Position numbers and translations under genes: made by a program. Of a DNA stretch of 54,019 nucleotides, positions 18,601-27,723 are shown one piece after another. A model generated the notes under the pieces. That model saw nothing but the letters and a program-made list of their open reading frames with translations. It was not told where the DNA came from and searched no databases. The stretch comes from Desulfobacteraceae bacterium (GTDB lineage: Bacteria; Desulfobacterota; Desulfobacteria; Desulfobacterales; Desulfobacteraceae), in the NCBI GenBank assembly GCA_024226935.1, contig JAAELK010000309.1, positions 1 through 54,019 of the forward strand, read 5' to 3'. Each line of letters begins with the position of its first letter. Within the stretch, counting starts at the first letter, position 1.

Positions 18601-18654
18601 AAATCCCTCTCCAAGGCTTTTGCCGGTTAAAAGATCAACTCCCGGCGTCTTGTA

Positions 18655-18703
18655 TTTTTTCCGGCGCTGCCGGCCCGGGGGGCCGGGCACCGGAAAATTT
18701 TTT
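18655..18703. other. GC-rich intergenic hairpin inside the beta-oxidation operon
   Basis: Between thiolase and ligase lies a near-perfect GC-rich inverted repeat (CCGG...GCCGGCCC / GGGCCGGGC...CCGG) flanked by T6 on its left and AAAATTTTTT on its right. On the minus strand, the direction of the operon, it is followed by A residues, so it is not a simple intrinsic terminator there; on the plus strand it would be. It may protect the upstream mRNA 3' end or attenuate distal genes. Confidence 0.5.
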
Positions 18704-18705
18704 AT

Positions 18706-19890
18706 CTAATCATCGCAAAGTTCGAACAGGGCTGCAGCCCCCATACCACCGCCAATACACATGGATTCCACTCCATATTTTACTCTTAGCCGCTTCATAT
18801 TGGCCAAAAGTGTTGCACAAAGCTTTGCTCCGGTGCATCCCAGGGGATGTCCCAGGGCAATGGCCCCGCCGTTGACATTGATTCTGTTCAGATCAATTTT
18901 CAGTTCCCTGGCACAATACAGGGCCTGGGAGGCAAAGGCTTCGTTCAGTTCAAAAAGGCCGATATCGTCCACGGTGAGTCCTGCCAGGCGCAATAATTTT
19001 GGAATGGCATATACGGGGCCAACCCCCATTTCATCGGACTTGCAACCTATCGTGGTATAGCATTTTACCTTGGCCACCGGCCTTAAACCCATGGTTTCCA
19101 CCGCATTTTTACTGGCTATTATGGCCATGGCAGCCCCGTCCGTGGTCTGGGAGGAATTGCCTGGTGTAACTGTTCCATTGACGGCAAAGGCAGGATTTAG
19201 TTTGGCTAAACCTTCCCGCGTGGTGGTGGGCCTCACCCCGTCATCCAGGGTCTGGATAAGGTTTTTTTTCGCATAGGTGCCGTCTTTAGTTTTTACGTAG
19301 GTGGTAGCCGGAGTGGGAACTATTTCCGTAAAGAGATTTTCTTTCTGGGCCTTTGCCGCTTTGATCTGGGAATTATAGGCAAATTCATCTTGCTGTTCCC
19401 GGCTGACATTATACCGTCTGGCCACGTTTTCTGCGGTGATACCCATGGACATATAAAGATCGATGTCCGATGAACTGCACAGCCCTGGATCAGGTCGTCG
19501 CTTGTTACCGCCCATGGGGACAATGCTCATGGATTCCACTCCGCCGCCCACGGTAATGTCCGACCAGCCGGACATTACCCGCAAGGATGCCTGGGCAATA
19601 GCTTCCAGCCCGGAAGAACAAAACCTGTTCACCGTGGCTCCGGAAACCGAATCCGGTAACCCCGCCTTCTTGGCGATGATCCGGCCCAGGTTGAATCCCT
19701 GTTCCGCTTCCGGAAAGGAGCATCCTACCATGACATCATCGATGTCACCGGGTTCAAGATTTTTGGTCTGTTCCACCGCTGATTTCAGGATGAATGATCC
19801 CAGATCTTCGGGGCGGGTCTGTTTGAATGCACCTTTGCCCTGTTTACAGCCGGGAGTTCTGACAGCTGTTACTATATATGCGTCTCTCAT
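18706..19890 (-). CDS. acetyl-CoA acyltransferase (thiolase)
   Basis: A 394-residue thiolase II family enzyme cleaving 3-ketoacyl-CoA to acetyl-CoA and a shortened acyl-CoA. The nucleophile is C91 in NRFCSSGLEAI, the histidine is in GGAIALGHPLGCTGA and the second cysteine in ESMCIGGGMG near the C terminus. Full length for the family. It lies 22 bases after the bifunctional hydratase/dehydrogenase gene in a fadE-fadN-fadA order. ATG follows GGAGGAAAA. Confidence 0.93.
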   Translation of the reverse strand: MRDAYIVTAVRTPGCKQGKGAFKQTRPEDLGSFILKSAVEQTKNLEPGDIDDVMVGCSFPEAEQGFNLGRIIAKKAGLPDSVSGATVNRFCSSGLEAIAQASLRVMSGWSDITVGGGVESMSIVPMGGNKRRPDPGLCSSSDIDLYMSMGITAENVARRYNVSREQQDEFAYNSQIKAAKAQKENLFTEIVPTPATTYVKTKDGTYAKKNLIQTLDDGVRPTTTREGLAKLNPAFAVNGTVTPGNSSQTTDGAAMAIIASKNAVETMGLRPVAKVKCYTTIGCKSDEMGVGPVYAIPKLLRLAGLTVDDIGLFELNEAFASQALYCARELKIDLNRINVNGGAIALGHPLGCTGAKLCATLLANMKRLRVKYGVESMCIGGGMGAAALFELCDD

Positions 19891-19912
19891 TATAATTTTC
19901 CTCCACTTGGGA

Positions 19913-22309
19913 TTAATTGCGAAGCGGTTTGCCTGTGGCCAGCAGGTGGGTGATTCGCTCCATGGTTTTTTCCTGGGTCAGGTTTTCAATAAAGGTTTTC
20001 CTTTCCAGTGTTAGTATCACCTCTTCATCAACGGGGGTAGCATTTCCAACCTCCCCACCGCTGATTACCCGGGCAATCCGATTGGCCAGAAAGGCATCAT
20101 AATCACTGATAAAACCACCTTTGGTCATGTTCATGAGATAAGCCGCCACAGGCCCCTGGGCTGCATCTCCCAATACGGTGATATCGGTTTTAAGGGGAGG
20201 ACTATAGCCGTCTTCCACCATACGTAGTACTTCTTTTTTAGCTTCGGCTATGAGGCAATCCCGGTTGAAGACAATGCGGTCGGTTTCCCCTAAAAATCCA
20301 TTGATCCTGGCTTCGGCAGCAGAGGTGGAAACTTTGGCCATGGCAATGGCGGAAAATACTGGCATGAAAGCCGCCATGAGATCCGCCCCATTGATTGGTG
20401 GTCCCAGGCGCTTGGAAACCTTTTTCCAAAGGTTTAAGCAGCCTGCCCCGGCGGGTAAAAGGCCCACACCAACTTCTACAAGCCCCATGTATAGTTCGGT
20501 ATGGGCCACGATCCTGTCTGCTCCCAGACAAATTTCGCACCCCCCCCCCAGAGTCATGCCAAAGGGAGCAGCCACAACCGGGAAGGGGGCATATTTGGCT
20601 TTTTGTATCACGGCCTGGAAACTGGCAACGCCTCTGGAGATTTCATCAAAATTTCCGGCCTTTGCCCTTTTTGCCATGGCTTTGAGGTCAGCCCCGGCAG
20701 AAAAGGCTTTGGCAGCCTGGTTCCCGTATATAAGTCCCTGTCCATTTTCATTTACATAGTCCAGACATTCATCGATGAATACTTTTATCTCCGGGCTCAA
20801 GGCGTTCATTTTGGTATGAAATTCACAGCAGAAAACCCCGTCGCCAAGATCAATGAGTGAGGCTGAGGCACAGGATTTTACAAGCCCGGTACCGGATTTC
20901 AGGACTTTTAAGTCCAGTTCCTCTTCCTGTACAAGTTTTGCCAGATATTTTTGGCTGGAAAAATCATAGTAATATTGGATTGAGTTTTCGGTTTTATAAA
21001 ATGTTTTACAACCGTTGTTTAGCATCTTCATCACAGCGTCAGGCACTTCAAGTTTGTCGGATATCATCCGTTCCACGGCCGTTTCAACTCCGGCAGCATC
21101 CCACATTTCAAAGGGGCCCATGGCGGCATTAAATCCCCAGCGTACCGCCTTGTCTATTTCCAGGATGGTATCGGAAATTTCAGGGATCCTGTTGGCCGCA
21201 TAGATCCAGGTGCGGGATAGACATTTCCAGACATAGGCCGATCCCCTATCCTTGCCAAATACCATGGCCTGAATTTTCTCAGTCAGGGTCCCGGCCTTGG
21301 CAGCCTGGTCCAGGCAGGGAAAATCGGGTTTTTCAAAGGGTTCATATTCCAGAGTATCAGGATTGATGACAAGGATGGTTCTTTGTCCGTTTTTGTCCGT
21401 TACTTTTTTGTAAAATCCCCCCCGGGTCTTGTTGCCCAGGTATTTTTTTTCCACCATGGCACCCAGAAAATCCGGAGCCTTGAATCTGGCTTTTTCGCTG
21501 TCATCAGGCAATAGGGCATGGGTGTTTTCCGCAACTTGATAAAGGATATCCAGTCCCACCAGGTCTCCGGTTCTAAATTGTGCGGTTTTTGCCCGTCCAA
21601 GGGCGGGACCCATGAGGGCATCGACTTCGGGAATGCTTAAGCCCTGCTCCATCATGGTGTGGATATTGTTGAGAGAATTAAATATGCCTATGCGATTTCC
21701 AATAAAATTAGGTGTGTCCTTTGCCCAAACAATGCCCTTGCCAAGCCTTTTGCTGCCAAAATCAGCTATGAAATCCAGCACTTCTTGTTTGGTTTCTTGT
21801 CCTGGGATCAGCTCCAGCAGGTGCATGTATCTAACAGGATTAAAAAAATGGGTCCCAAGGAAATGGGACTTAAATTCCGGGCTTAACCCCTGGGTTATTT
21901 TTTCCAAAGGAATGCCCGAGGTGTTACTGGATACTATGGCATCTTTTTTCCGGACTGCCTGGATACGCTTGAATAGTTTTTGTTTGACTTCTAAATTTTC
22001 CAGCACCACCTCAATGATCCAGTCACAGTCGGCCAGCCGGTCAAAATCATCTTCCAGATTTCCAATGCTGATAAATTTTGCATCTCCCGGGGTCATCAGG
22101 GCGGCGGGTCTGGCCGTCAATAGATTATTAAAACCCTGCTCTACAATTTTGTTCCTGGCTTTTGGATCTTTTTTTTCATCCCCTTTCAGGTCAAAGGGGA
22201 TTATATCCAATAATGTGGTTTTTACACCGGCACTTGCTAAAAGGGCTGCAATTGCGCCGCCCATGACGCCTGATCCCAGGACCGCCGCCTTTCTGATCTT
22301 TTGTGTCAT
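19913..22309 (-). CDS. FadN-type 3-hydroxyacyl-CoA dehydrogenase/enoyl-CoA hydratase
   Basis: A 798-residue bifunctional beta-oxidation enzyme with the dehydrogenase first and the crotonase domain last, as in Bacillus FadN and unlike E. coli FadB. The NAD-binding loop is LGSGVMGGAIAALLASAG; the catalytic histidine region is GTHFFNPVRYMHLLELIPG; the hydratase domain has MTLGGGCEICLGADR and a following VEVGVGLLPAGAG. ATG at 22309 has GGAGAAG; an in-frame codon further upstream (near 22354) overlaps the dehydrogenase gene and lacks a site. It is 19 bases after the acyl-CoA dehydrogenase. Confidence 0.92.
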   Translation of the reverse strand: MTQKIRKAAVLGSGVMGGAIAALLASAGVKTTLLDIIPFDLKGDEKKDPKARNKIVEQGFNNLLTARPAALMTPGDAKFISIGNLEDDFDRLADCDWIIEVVLENLEVKQKLFKRIQAVRKKDAIVSSNTSGIPLEKITQGLSPEFKSHFLGTHFFNPVRYMHLLELIPGQETKQEVLDFIADFGSKRLGKGIVWAKDTPNFIGNRIGIFNSLNNIHTMMEQGLSIPEVDALMGPALGRAKTAQFRTGDLVGLDILYQVAENTHALLPDDSEKARFKAPDFLGAMVEKKYLGNKTRGGFYKKVTDKNGQRTILVINPDTLEYEPFEKPDFPCLDQAAKAGTLTEKIQAMVFGKDRGSAYVWKCLSRTWIYAANRIPEISDTILEIDKAVRWGFNAAMGPFEMWDAAGVETAVERMISDKLEVPDAVMKMLNNGCKTFYKTENSIQYYYDFSSQKYLAKLVQEEELDLKVLKSGTGLVKSCASASLIDLGDGVFCCEFHTKMNALSPEIKVFIDECLDYVNENGQGLIYGNQAAKAFSAGADLKAMAKRAKAGNFDEISRGVASFQAVIQKAKYAPFPVVAAPFGMTLGGGCEICLGADRIVAHTELYMGLVEVGVGLLPAGAGCLNLWKKVSKRLGPPINGADLMAAFMPVFSAIAMAKVSTSAAEARINGFLGETDRIVFNRDCLIAEAKKEVLRMVEDGYSPPLKTDITVLGDAAQGPVAAYLMNMTKGGFISDYDAFLANRIARVISGGEVGNATPVDEEVILTLERKTFIENLTQEKTMERITHLLATGKPLRN

Positions 22310-22328
22310 GATCTTCTCCATTTTAAGT

Positions 22329-24137
22329 TTAGAGTCCGCCAAAGGCTGCATCATCCATGGTCACTGCTGCATCGCACATGGCTTCTACCGAATTGATTTT
22401 TCCGAGGGTCACCGGTAAAAGGGAGGAGATAAAAAAGTTAGCCGTATGGAGTTGTCCTTCATAAAAGGATTTGTCTTTTTTTCCGGCTTTTTCCAGTTTT
22501 TCTTTTGCCGTAACTGCCCTCCATAGCATCATCCATCCCAGGGTTACATCCCCCATTATATGGAGAAAGGGAACCGAATGGGCAAATCCTGTTTTGATAT
22601 CCTGGGACATAATGGTGGAGAGAAGTTTTTTGGTGAGCCCGGCCAGGCCATCCACTGCCCCATCCAATTTTTGGGCCAGGTCGTAAAGTTGGGTTATCTC
22701 TTTTGCCTTGGCAATGGTTTGTTTCATCTCTCCGATATAAGCCCTGAATAAATCCCCATTTTCCATGGGAATTTTCCGGGCCACAAGATCCATGGACTGG
22801 ATGCCGGTGGTACCTTCGTAGATTGAGACAATTTTGCAGTCCCGGGTCAGGGCTTCCACAGGGTAATCCTGGCAATAGCCTGCCCCTCCATAAATCTGCA
22901 TGGCCTGGACACAGACATCGTAACCGACTTCTGAACAATAGCCTTTGACGATGGGAGTCAATAACTCCACCATGCCGGTAGCCCTGGTTTTCTGGGCCTG
23001 GTCTTTGCTGGCCTTGGCAAGATCAATATTCTTGAAAAGATAGTAGATCAGGCTTCGCATGCCATCCACATAGGATTTCATGGTGATCAGGTTGCGACGA
23101 ACATCCGGATGTTGGATGATTGGTACCGAGGGGCCTGTAAAATCACTTAAATCTTTTCCCTGGATACGTTCCCTGGCGTAGTTGAGGGCATAAAGATAGC
23201 AGGTGGAGGCGTAGGCCTGAGCCTGGAGGGCTGTACCCATTCTGGCACCGTTCATCATGCGAAACATGATCTTCATCCCCCGATTTTCCTCTCCTAAAAG
23301 GTAGCCCGTGCATTTTCCTTTGGATCCCATGGACATGGTACAGGTGCCATTACCGTGGAGGCCGTGTTTGTGCTCACAATTGGTGCACACAATATCATTT
23401 CTTTCTCCCAGGCTCCCGTCTTTGTTTACCAGATATTTTGGTACAATAAAGATGGAAATTCCTTTTGTGCCTTCGGGTGCGCCCTCCACCCGGGCCAATA
23501 CCGGATGAATGATCTGATCCACCAGATCATGTTCTCCGCAGGTGATAAAGATTTTAGTGCCGGTCAGGGTGTAGGTACCATCATCATTTTTTTTAGCTGA
23601 GGTGGTCAGGCGGCCCAGTTCAGAACCGGCATCGGATTCGGTGAGCAGCATGGTGCCTCCCCACTTGCCGGAGTACAGGTTCCTGATATAGGTTTCTTTT
23701 TGTTCCTGGGTGCCGAAATTTTCAATCATCCCTCCGGTTCCGGCCCCCATGGATCCATAGGCCATGATGGACCAATTGGCGCCGGAAAAATATTCCTTGG
23801 CGGCTCCGGAGATGGTGGCGGGAAGACCCTGTCCTCCCCACTCTTCCGAGGCTATTGGTGCTGTCCACTCGTTTTCAACATACAATTTATGGGCTTTTTT
23901 AAAACTGTCCGGGGTGGTTACTGTGCCGTCTCCATTGTAGCTCACTCCGGTTTTGTCGCCATCCTCGTAGGTGGGCAATAATTCTTTTATTGCCAGATTC
24001 CTGGCCTCATTGATGATCATATCAAAGGTCTTTTTATCAAAATCCTTAAATGCTTCAAATTGGAGCAGCTCTTGGACATCAAACATCTCATAGAGATTGA
24101 AATCGATATCACGACGATCCGAAATAAGTTGTGCCAT
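22329..24137 (-). CDS. acyl-CoA dehydrogenase, large FadE-like type
   Basis: A 602-residue acyl-CoA dehydrogenase of the group with an added C-terminal helical domain. The FAD region TMLLTESDAGSELG, the NGARMGTALQAQ helix and the catalytic glutamate in SIYEGTTGIQSMDL are clear. A short acidic, cysteine-containing insertion (CTNCEHKHGLHGNGTC) is present in the middle. It is the first gene of the long minus-strand operon, with a GGGGGAAAG ribosome site and a sigma-54 promoter about 115 bases upstream. Confidence 0.93.
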   Translation of the reverse strand: MAQLISDRRDIDFNLYEMFDVQELLQFEAFKDFDKKTFDMIINEARNLAIKELLPTYEDGDKTGVSYNGDGTVTTPDSFKKAHKLYVENEWTAPIASEEWGGQGLPATISGAAKEYFSGANWSIMAYGSMGAGTGGMIENFGTQEQKETYIRNLYSGKWGGTMLLTESDAGSELGRLTTSAKKNDDGTYTLTGTKIFITCGEHDLVDQIIHPVLARVEGAPEGTKGISIFIVPKYLVNKDGSLGERNDIVCTNCEHKHGLHGNGTCTMSMGSKGKCTGYLLGEENRGMKIMFRMMNGARMGTALQAQAYASTCYLYALNYARERIQGKDLSDFTGPSVPIIQHPDVRRNLITMKSYVDGMRSLIYYLFKNIDLAKASKDQAQKTRATGMVELLTPIVKGYCSEVGYDVCVQAMQIYGGAGYCQDYPVEALTRDCKIVSIYEGTTGIQSMDLVARKIPMENGDLFRAYIGEMKQTIAKAKEITQLYDLAQKLDGAVDGLAGLTKKLLSTIMSQDIKTGFAHSVPFLHIMGDVTLGWMMLWRAVTAKEKLEKAGKKDKSFYEGQLHTANFFISSLLPVTLGKINSVEAMCDAAVTMDDAAFGGL

Positions 24138-24250
24138 CTTTCCCCCTTATCGTTTCAAATTTAATTTATAATGGCCGATTAAATCATCATCCGGGTATCC
24201 AATTGGTGGTTATGGGATACCTTGTTTCCAACTTTAGATACCCTAAAAAT

Positions 24251-24266
24251 AGCAACAACCATGCCG
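24251..24266 (-). promoter_or_regulatory. sigma-54 promoter of the beta-oxidation operon
   Basis: On the minus strand CGGCATGGTTGTTGCT has the -24 GG and -12 GC dinucleotides exactly 10 bases apart and the TTGCT core. Transcription would start near 24240, leaving a leader of about 100 bases before the acyl-CoA dehydrogenase. The promoter at 30491 has the same layout. Confidence 0.75.
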
Positions 24267-24294
24267 GATCAATTTACAATTGGAAGCCATTGGT

Positions 24295-24391
24295 TAACTG
24301 ATTGTATTTAAAGGAAAAATATCGGTTTTTAAAATATTTTGTAATAATGACCATCGTCCTTGTTAACGAATAGAATCTGCTACAGTTTTTT
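24295..24391 (-). promoter_or_regulatory. conserved spacer blocks, including an IHF-like site
   Basis: Two blocks between promoter and activator site recur at the other sigma-54 promoter at identical distances. Block 1 has TTGTATTTAAAGG (24302-24314) and, on the minus strand, ATACAA-N4-TTA (24295-24307), which matches seven of nine fixed positions of the IHF consensus. Block 2 begins CGAATAGAAT at 24367 and continues CTACAGTTTTTT. An IHF site between activator site and promoter is usual for sigma-54 systems. Confidence 0.5.
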
Positions 24392-24434
24392 GGAAAAGGA
24401 TGGAAATCATGCGGTATAGGTGATTTTAATTATC

Positions 24435-24470
24435 TGTAGAGAATATTATGCATGTATATTATCCTCTACA
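24435..24470. promoter_or_regulatory. tandem activator-binding sites (UAS pair)
   Basis: Two abutting 18-bp inverted repeats: TGTAGA-N6-TATGCA (24435-24452) and TGTATA-N6-TCTACA (24453-24470). They lie about 183 bp upstream of the -12 element. The same tandem pair stands at 30677-30712. The whole also reads as one long imperfect palindrome followed by T5, so a plus-strand terminator is an alternative. Apart from this and the promoter I see no gene in 24138-24596. Confidence 0.65.
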
Positions 24471-24596
24471 GATTTTTAGTTCAGTCTTTTTTCAGAATAT
24501 GGGGTGAAACCATGTTGGCATACCTCCATTTCGAACTCCGACTCAAATGATAGACAGATCTGTTTTCCCCAGGCTTTGAAGTTTAAAATAAATAGT

Positions 24597-25703
24597 TTAA
24601 TTATCACGAGCTTTCATGGCCCTGTCTGAAATTATCCGCATTAAATTATCCGCTTTTGAATCATAGGGAGGCCAGAACATATTCTCTTTAAAAAAGTTGG
24701 GGTCAGCGTCCAGGAGAACATTATGTTTCATTAAGGTAGAAGCTGCAACCATGCCAAGGTGTTTGACAACCCTGTCCTGTACTTTTTTGCCTATAAAATA
24801 ATTTAGAAAGATTTCTGCCGCTTCCAGTTTTCTTCCCGTCAGATCTTTGTGAAAATTAATGGTATCAAGCCAAACTGTATTTCCTTCTTTAAAGTTTATC
24901 AGCTTCCATTTTCCACCCCTTGCATTTTCAGCAGCAGCACTAATACCATAGGAGGCCACCAGAAGAAATTGGTCGGAAAATTCCGGTTCATTTTCCCAGA
25001 ACTTTCCAACCTGTGCGTACAATGCGGTTGTTTTTTTTTGTAATTTGCCATTGGGGGCGCCTTCACGAATAAGAACTTTTTTGTTTCCCGCTAGATCATT
25101 GAGATAAAACGGGGGTTTGCCAATGGCCAGTAAACTCAAGGCCAAATTGGGTTGAACCTGTCCTTTTGTGAGGGATAACCTTCCTTTCCATTTAGGTGCC
25201 CAAAGCTCATTTATAGAAATGGGAACATCAGTTATTTTTACCTTCTTTCTATTTATCCATATGCCATAAGCTCCGCCTCCAAATGGGACATAAAGATGTT
25301 TATCCTTGTCCATGCCCATGGCAATATTTGTCAGTGATTTAAGAAGAAATTTATAGTTTGTAAGTCGCGGTGAGTTTATATTGATCGGCTGTAGTAGTTT
25401 TGCTGTTCTGTTCCCTTGCATTTTAATATAATTCAGGGTTAAAAAACTTATATCCGCCCTGCCGCATTTTAATACATCAAACATCTGTTCAGGCCCTTCA
25501 GCCCAAGGTTGAATCACTTCTATATTGTAATCATACCCTTTGTATTTGAGTAGTTTATTTACCGCCGCAACCTCCCGGGCAATGACATATCCGTCCCATG
25601 TAAAAACCCTTAATTTATTATCGGCGGCGGATAGATTGCCAATGGATACAGTACAGCCGATTAAAATTGCGATCAATAAATTTTTACCGATTAAATGCCC
25701 CAT
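24597..25703 (-). CDS. PotD/PotF-like ABC transporter substrate-binding protein
   Basis: A 368-residue periplasmic binding protein with a signal peptide (MGHLIGKNLLIAILIGCTVS, cleavage near AA-DN around residue 27). The start of the mature protein (LRVFTWDGYV) and later YGIWINRKKV, WAPKWKGRLSL and LGMVAAS segments match the spermidine/putrescine binding group. No permease or ATPase gene is adjacent, so it would have to serve distant transporter subunits or act as a sensor. ATG at 25703 follows GGGAGGAAAA; a TATAAT -10 (minus strand, 25744-25749) lies upstream without a good -35. Confidence 0.78.
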   Translation of the reverse strand: MGHLIGKNLLIAILIGCTVSIGNLSAADNKLRVFTWDGYVIAREVAAVNKLLKYKGYDYNIEVIQPWAEGPEQMFDVLKCGRADISFLTLNYIKMQGNRTAKLLQPININSPRLTNYKFLLKSLTNIAMGMDKDKHLYVPFGGGAYGIWINRKKVKITDVPISINELWAPKWKGRLSLTKGQVQPNLALSLLAIGKPPFYLNDLAGNKKVLIREGAPNGKLQKKTTALYAQVGKFWENEPEFSDQFLLVASYGISAAAENARGGKWKLINFKEGNTVWLDTINFHKDLTGRKLEAAEIFLNYFIGKKVQDRVVKHLGMVAASTLMKHNVLLDADPNFFKENMFWPPYDSKADNLMRIISDRAMKARDN

Positions 25704-25844
25704 GTTTTCCTCCCGATATTATTCATAGATTATTGCACTATCGATTATAACGCGTATTTTGTTTCATGATGCATAGGACAATTTTCAGGCAAAAACTTCA
25801 ATGGCAAGGCAAATTGTGATGAATTTATGATTCTGAAAGTTAAG

Positions 25845-26453
25845 TTAGTAAAGAGACCATAGGTGGCCAATTAATCCAATTTGTCGCATTCCTTCAATCA
25901 CCTCAAGTATTCCAACTATCCAGATAAACCATAATGCACTGAAAATATGTTTCCTGTAAACAATGGGATTTACAATATAACTTTCAGGTTCTTCAAATAT
26001 AGAAAAACGTGGGAAAAATGCAGGTACTTTTCTGGTATATTCTTCAAATTGAGTTCCAAAAATTTGTTTGAGGCGATTTTCTTCACTTTTGATAACAAAT
26101 GGATAATAGAGTATAAACAAAAGAATAAAGACTATCGGAAAAGTAAAAGTTTCGGTGGCAAACCCAATGCCGATCACTCCTATCATACTAAAAAAATACA
26201 AGGGATTTCGACAAATAGAGTAGGGTCCTTTTATAATCAATTGATCATCTTTATAACCGGCAATATAAAGTGAACACCACATCCTTCCCAATGCAGAAAT
26301 AGCAACAAGGATTATGCCTATCAAAAATAAAAAGAATCTGATTATTTCATATTCAGTTTCCCAGTAACTTTGTGTAGTACAGAAAAAAAAGAGAACCACG
26401 GCTGCTGTAATACGAGATAAAACTATACGATATTTTTCAGCTTTAAAGTTCAT
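25845..26453 (-). CDS. isoprenylcysteine/phospholipid methyltransferase-family membrane protein
   Basis: A 202-residue integral membrane protein with four to five hydrophobic segments. The family signatures are visible: KGPYSICRNPLYF (substrate/SAM loop) and, later, SEENRLKQIFGTQFEEYTRKVPAFFP. Members methylate prenylcysteine, phospholipids or unknown lipids using SAM. The ATG at 26453 has an excellent AAGGAGGAG site. The same frame stays open for 66 more codons upstream (to 26651) and reads as plausible protein, but no ribosome site precedes it. The gene is visibly AT-richer than the beta-oxidation genes around it. Confidence 0.75.
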   Translation of the reverse strand: MNFKAEKYRIVLSRITAAVVLFFFCTTQSYWETEYEIIRFFLFLIGIILVAISALGRMWCSLYIAGYKDDQLIIKGPYSICRNPLYFFSMIGVIGIGFATETFTFPIVFILLFILYYPFVIKSEENRLKQIFGTQFEEYTRKVPAFFPRFSIFEEPESYIVNPIVYRKHIFSALWFIWIVGILEVIEGMRQIGLIGHLWSLY

Positions 26454-26740
26454 TTTCTCCTCCTTATCACGTCGTCTTGTCATGGGAAATATTGACAGAT
26501 AATATCTTCCCATTTTTTTTATGGATTTCCCATGGTTTTGAATGATTACCATATCATAGGGATTTAAATCTTCTATCAAAGATCCCATGGAGTGTACTTC
26601 AATGTCAAGATCCAAATTCACAACCTGTTTTTTGTGGCCCATATTGACCATACCAGAAAAAGATCCGGAGATTTAAGGGGTTTTGGGATTTTTTCTCCGA
26701 TATCCAGGTGGTTGGGCAACCAGGATTCTGGTACGCTGGA

Positions 26741-27468
26741 TTAGAAATTAATCTGCCATTTTATACCGTAATATATAACATCGGCATTGTTTTGATTCAT
26801 GTTATATCTGCCAATTTCCGGGGTTAAAGATACCCCGGGTGCAAGATAAATGGTTGATTGGATATAATAACTGTCAATATCATCTTTTTCAGCGCCTGAT
26901 GTGTCTAACTTTGTTTTCACATATCCGTAATCAGCCTCCAGGTAGAGGCCTTTCCGGATTGTGTATCCTGCCACAATCAGTGCCCCTAAGACCTTTCTAT
27001 CAGTCACTTTAGTGCCGTTGAACACGGCATAGCCAAGTCCGTCGCCATCCAATTGGTCCGGAGCGGAGGCGATGGCGTTATTTACCATACTTGTATTCAA
27101 GTTGCCAGTATTTTGTCCTCCCCAGAAATTGCCTTTAAAATATGCAGGCCCGGCATCAAAACGTCCGCCTACCCCGATTACCCACGAATTTACGGTATGA
27201 TTTTTCCCTGCATTGACAATATCAAAGGAGCAGAATCCCCCGGCAGCTTGGAGATGCCAATTATCCCCTTGATATTGGTGCCGATACAGGCGTTGCCATT
27301 GAGATTCTCTTCATAATTTTTTGTGTCTGTGCCGCCGTTGAAGGGATCCTTTTCATAGCCGGTATGGAATGTTGAAATACGGGCTGATCCGTAAAAATTC
27401 CAGTCTGCAGCCGGAGCAGAACCTGTGATCAGTATAAATATCGTAATCATGGCCAACGATTTTTTCAC
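26741..27468 (-). pseudogene. outer-membrane porin remnant, frameshifted and shortened
   Basis: Two frames make one short porin-like product. The first (GTG at 27468) gives a signal peptide (KKSLAMITIFILITGSAPAA) and the mature start DWNFYGSARISTF typical of deltaproteobacterial porins, but runs to a stop at 27190 after a GGGGG tract (27237-27241 region). One extra G would restore the frame FDIVNAGKNH...WVIGVGGRFDAGPAYFKGNF that continues into the second part, ending YYGIKWQINF with the terminal phenylalanine of a beta-barrel. Even rejoined, about 240 residues is well short of the roughly 400 usual, so an internal deletion is likely. A sequencing error explains the shift but not the length. 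Confidence 0.7.
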
Positions 27469-27517
27469 CTTGTACCCTTTGGTTGGAATTGAACAATTAG
27501 TTCACTATCTGGATAAC

Positions 27518-27547
27518 CTAATAAAGGGTGTTGAAATCGACGGTCAA
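27518..27547 (-). promoter_or_regulatory. promoter upstream of the porin remnant
   Basis: On the minus strand TTGACC (27542-27547) and TATTAG (27518-27523) are separated by 18 bases, about 50 bases before the GTG start. A leftover promoter of the broken porin gene is the simplest reading. Confidence 0.4.
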
Positions 27548-27587
27548 GCGTTTGATAAAATAATAATAAATTCAGTTATTTGTGTTT

Positions 27588-27655
27588 AAAAAACCTCTGT
27601 TTAAGTGTATGTTCTTTGAGATTCCAATCAAAAAAAATAAACACAAAAATAGAGG
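27588..27655 (-). terminator. terminator downstream of the aldehyde/alcohol dehydrogenase gene
   Basis: On the minus strand a long imperfect stem (CCTCTATTTTTGTG ... TACACTTAAACAGAGG) is followed by TTTTTT (27588-27593). Nearer the gene a perfect 9-bp repeat CCCCGGCAG/CTGCCGGGG (27694-27713) also folds. Together they would end the transcript from 30384. Confidence 0.6.
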
Positions 27656-27723
27656 CTTTATGCAAGGATTCTAAGCAAAAGGTGTTTGATCTTCCCCGGC
27701 AGTTCTGCCGGGGAGCTGATTTC

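Noticed and set aside
17065-18690. N-terminal extension of the acid-CoA ligase to 18690
   Set aside because: The added residues come from the GC-rich hairpin and are not family-like; the ATG at 18600 has a good ribosome site.
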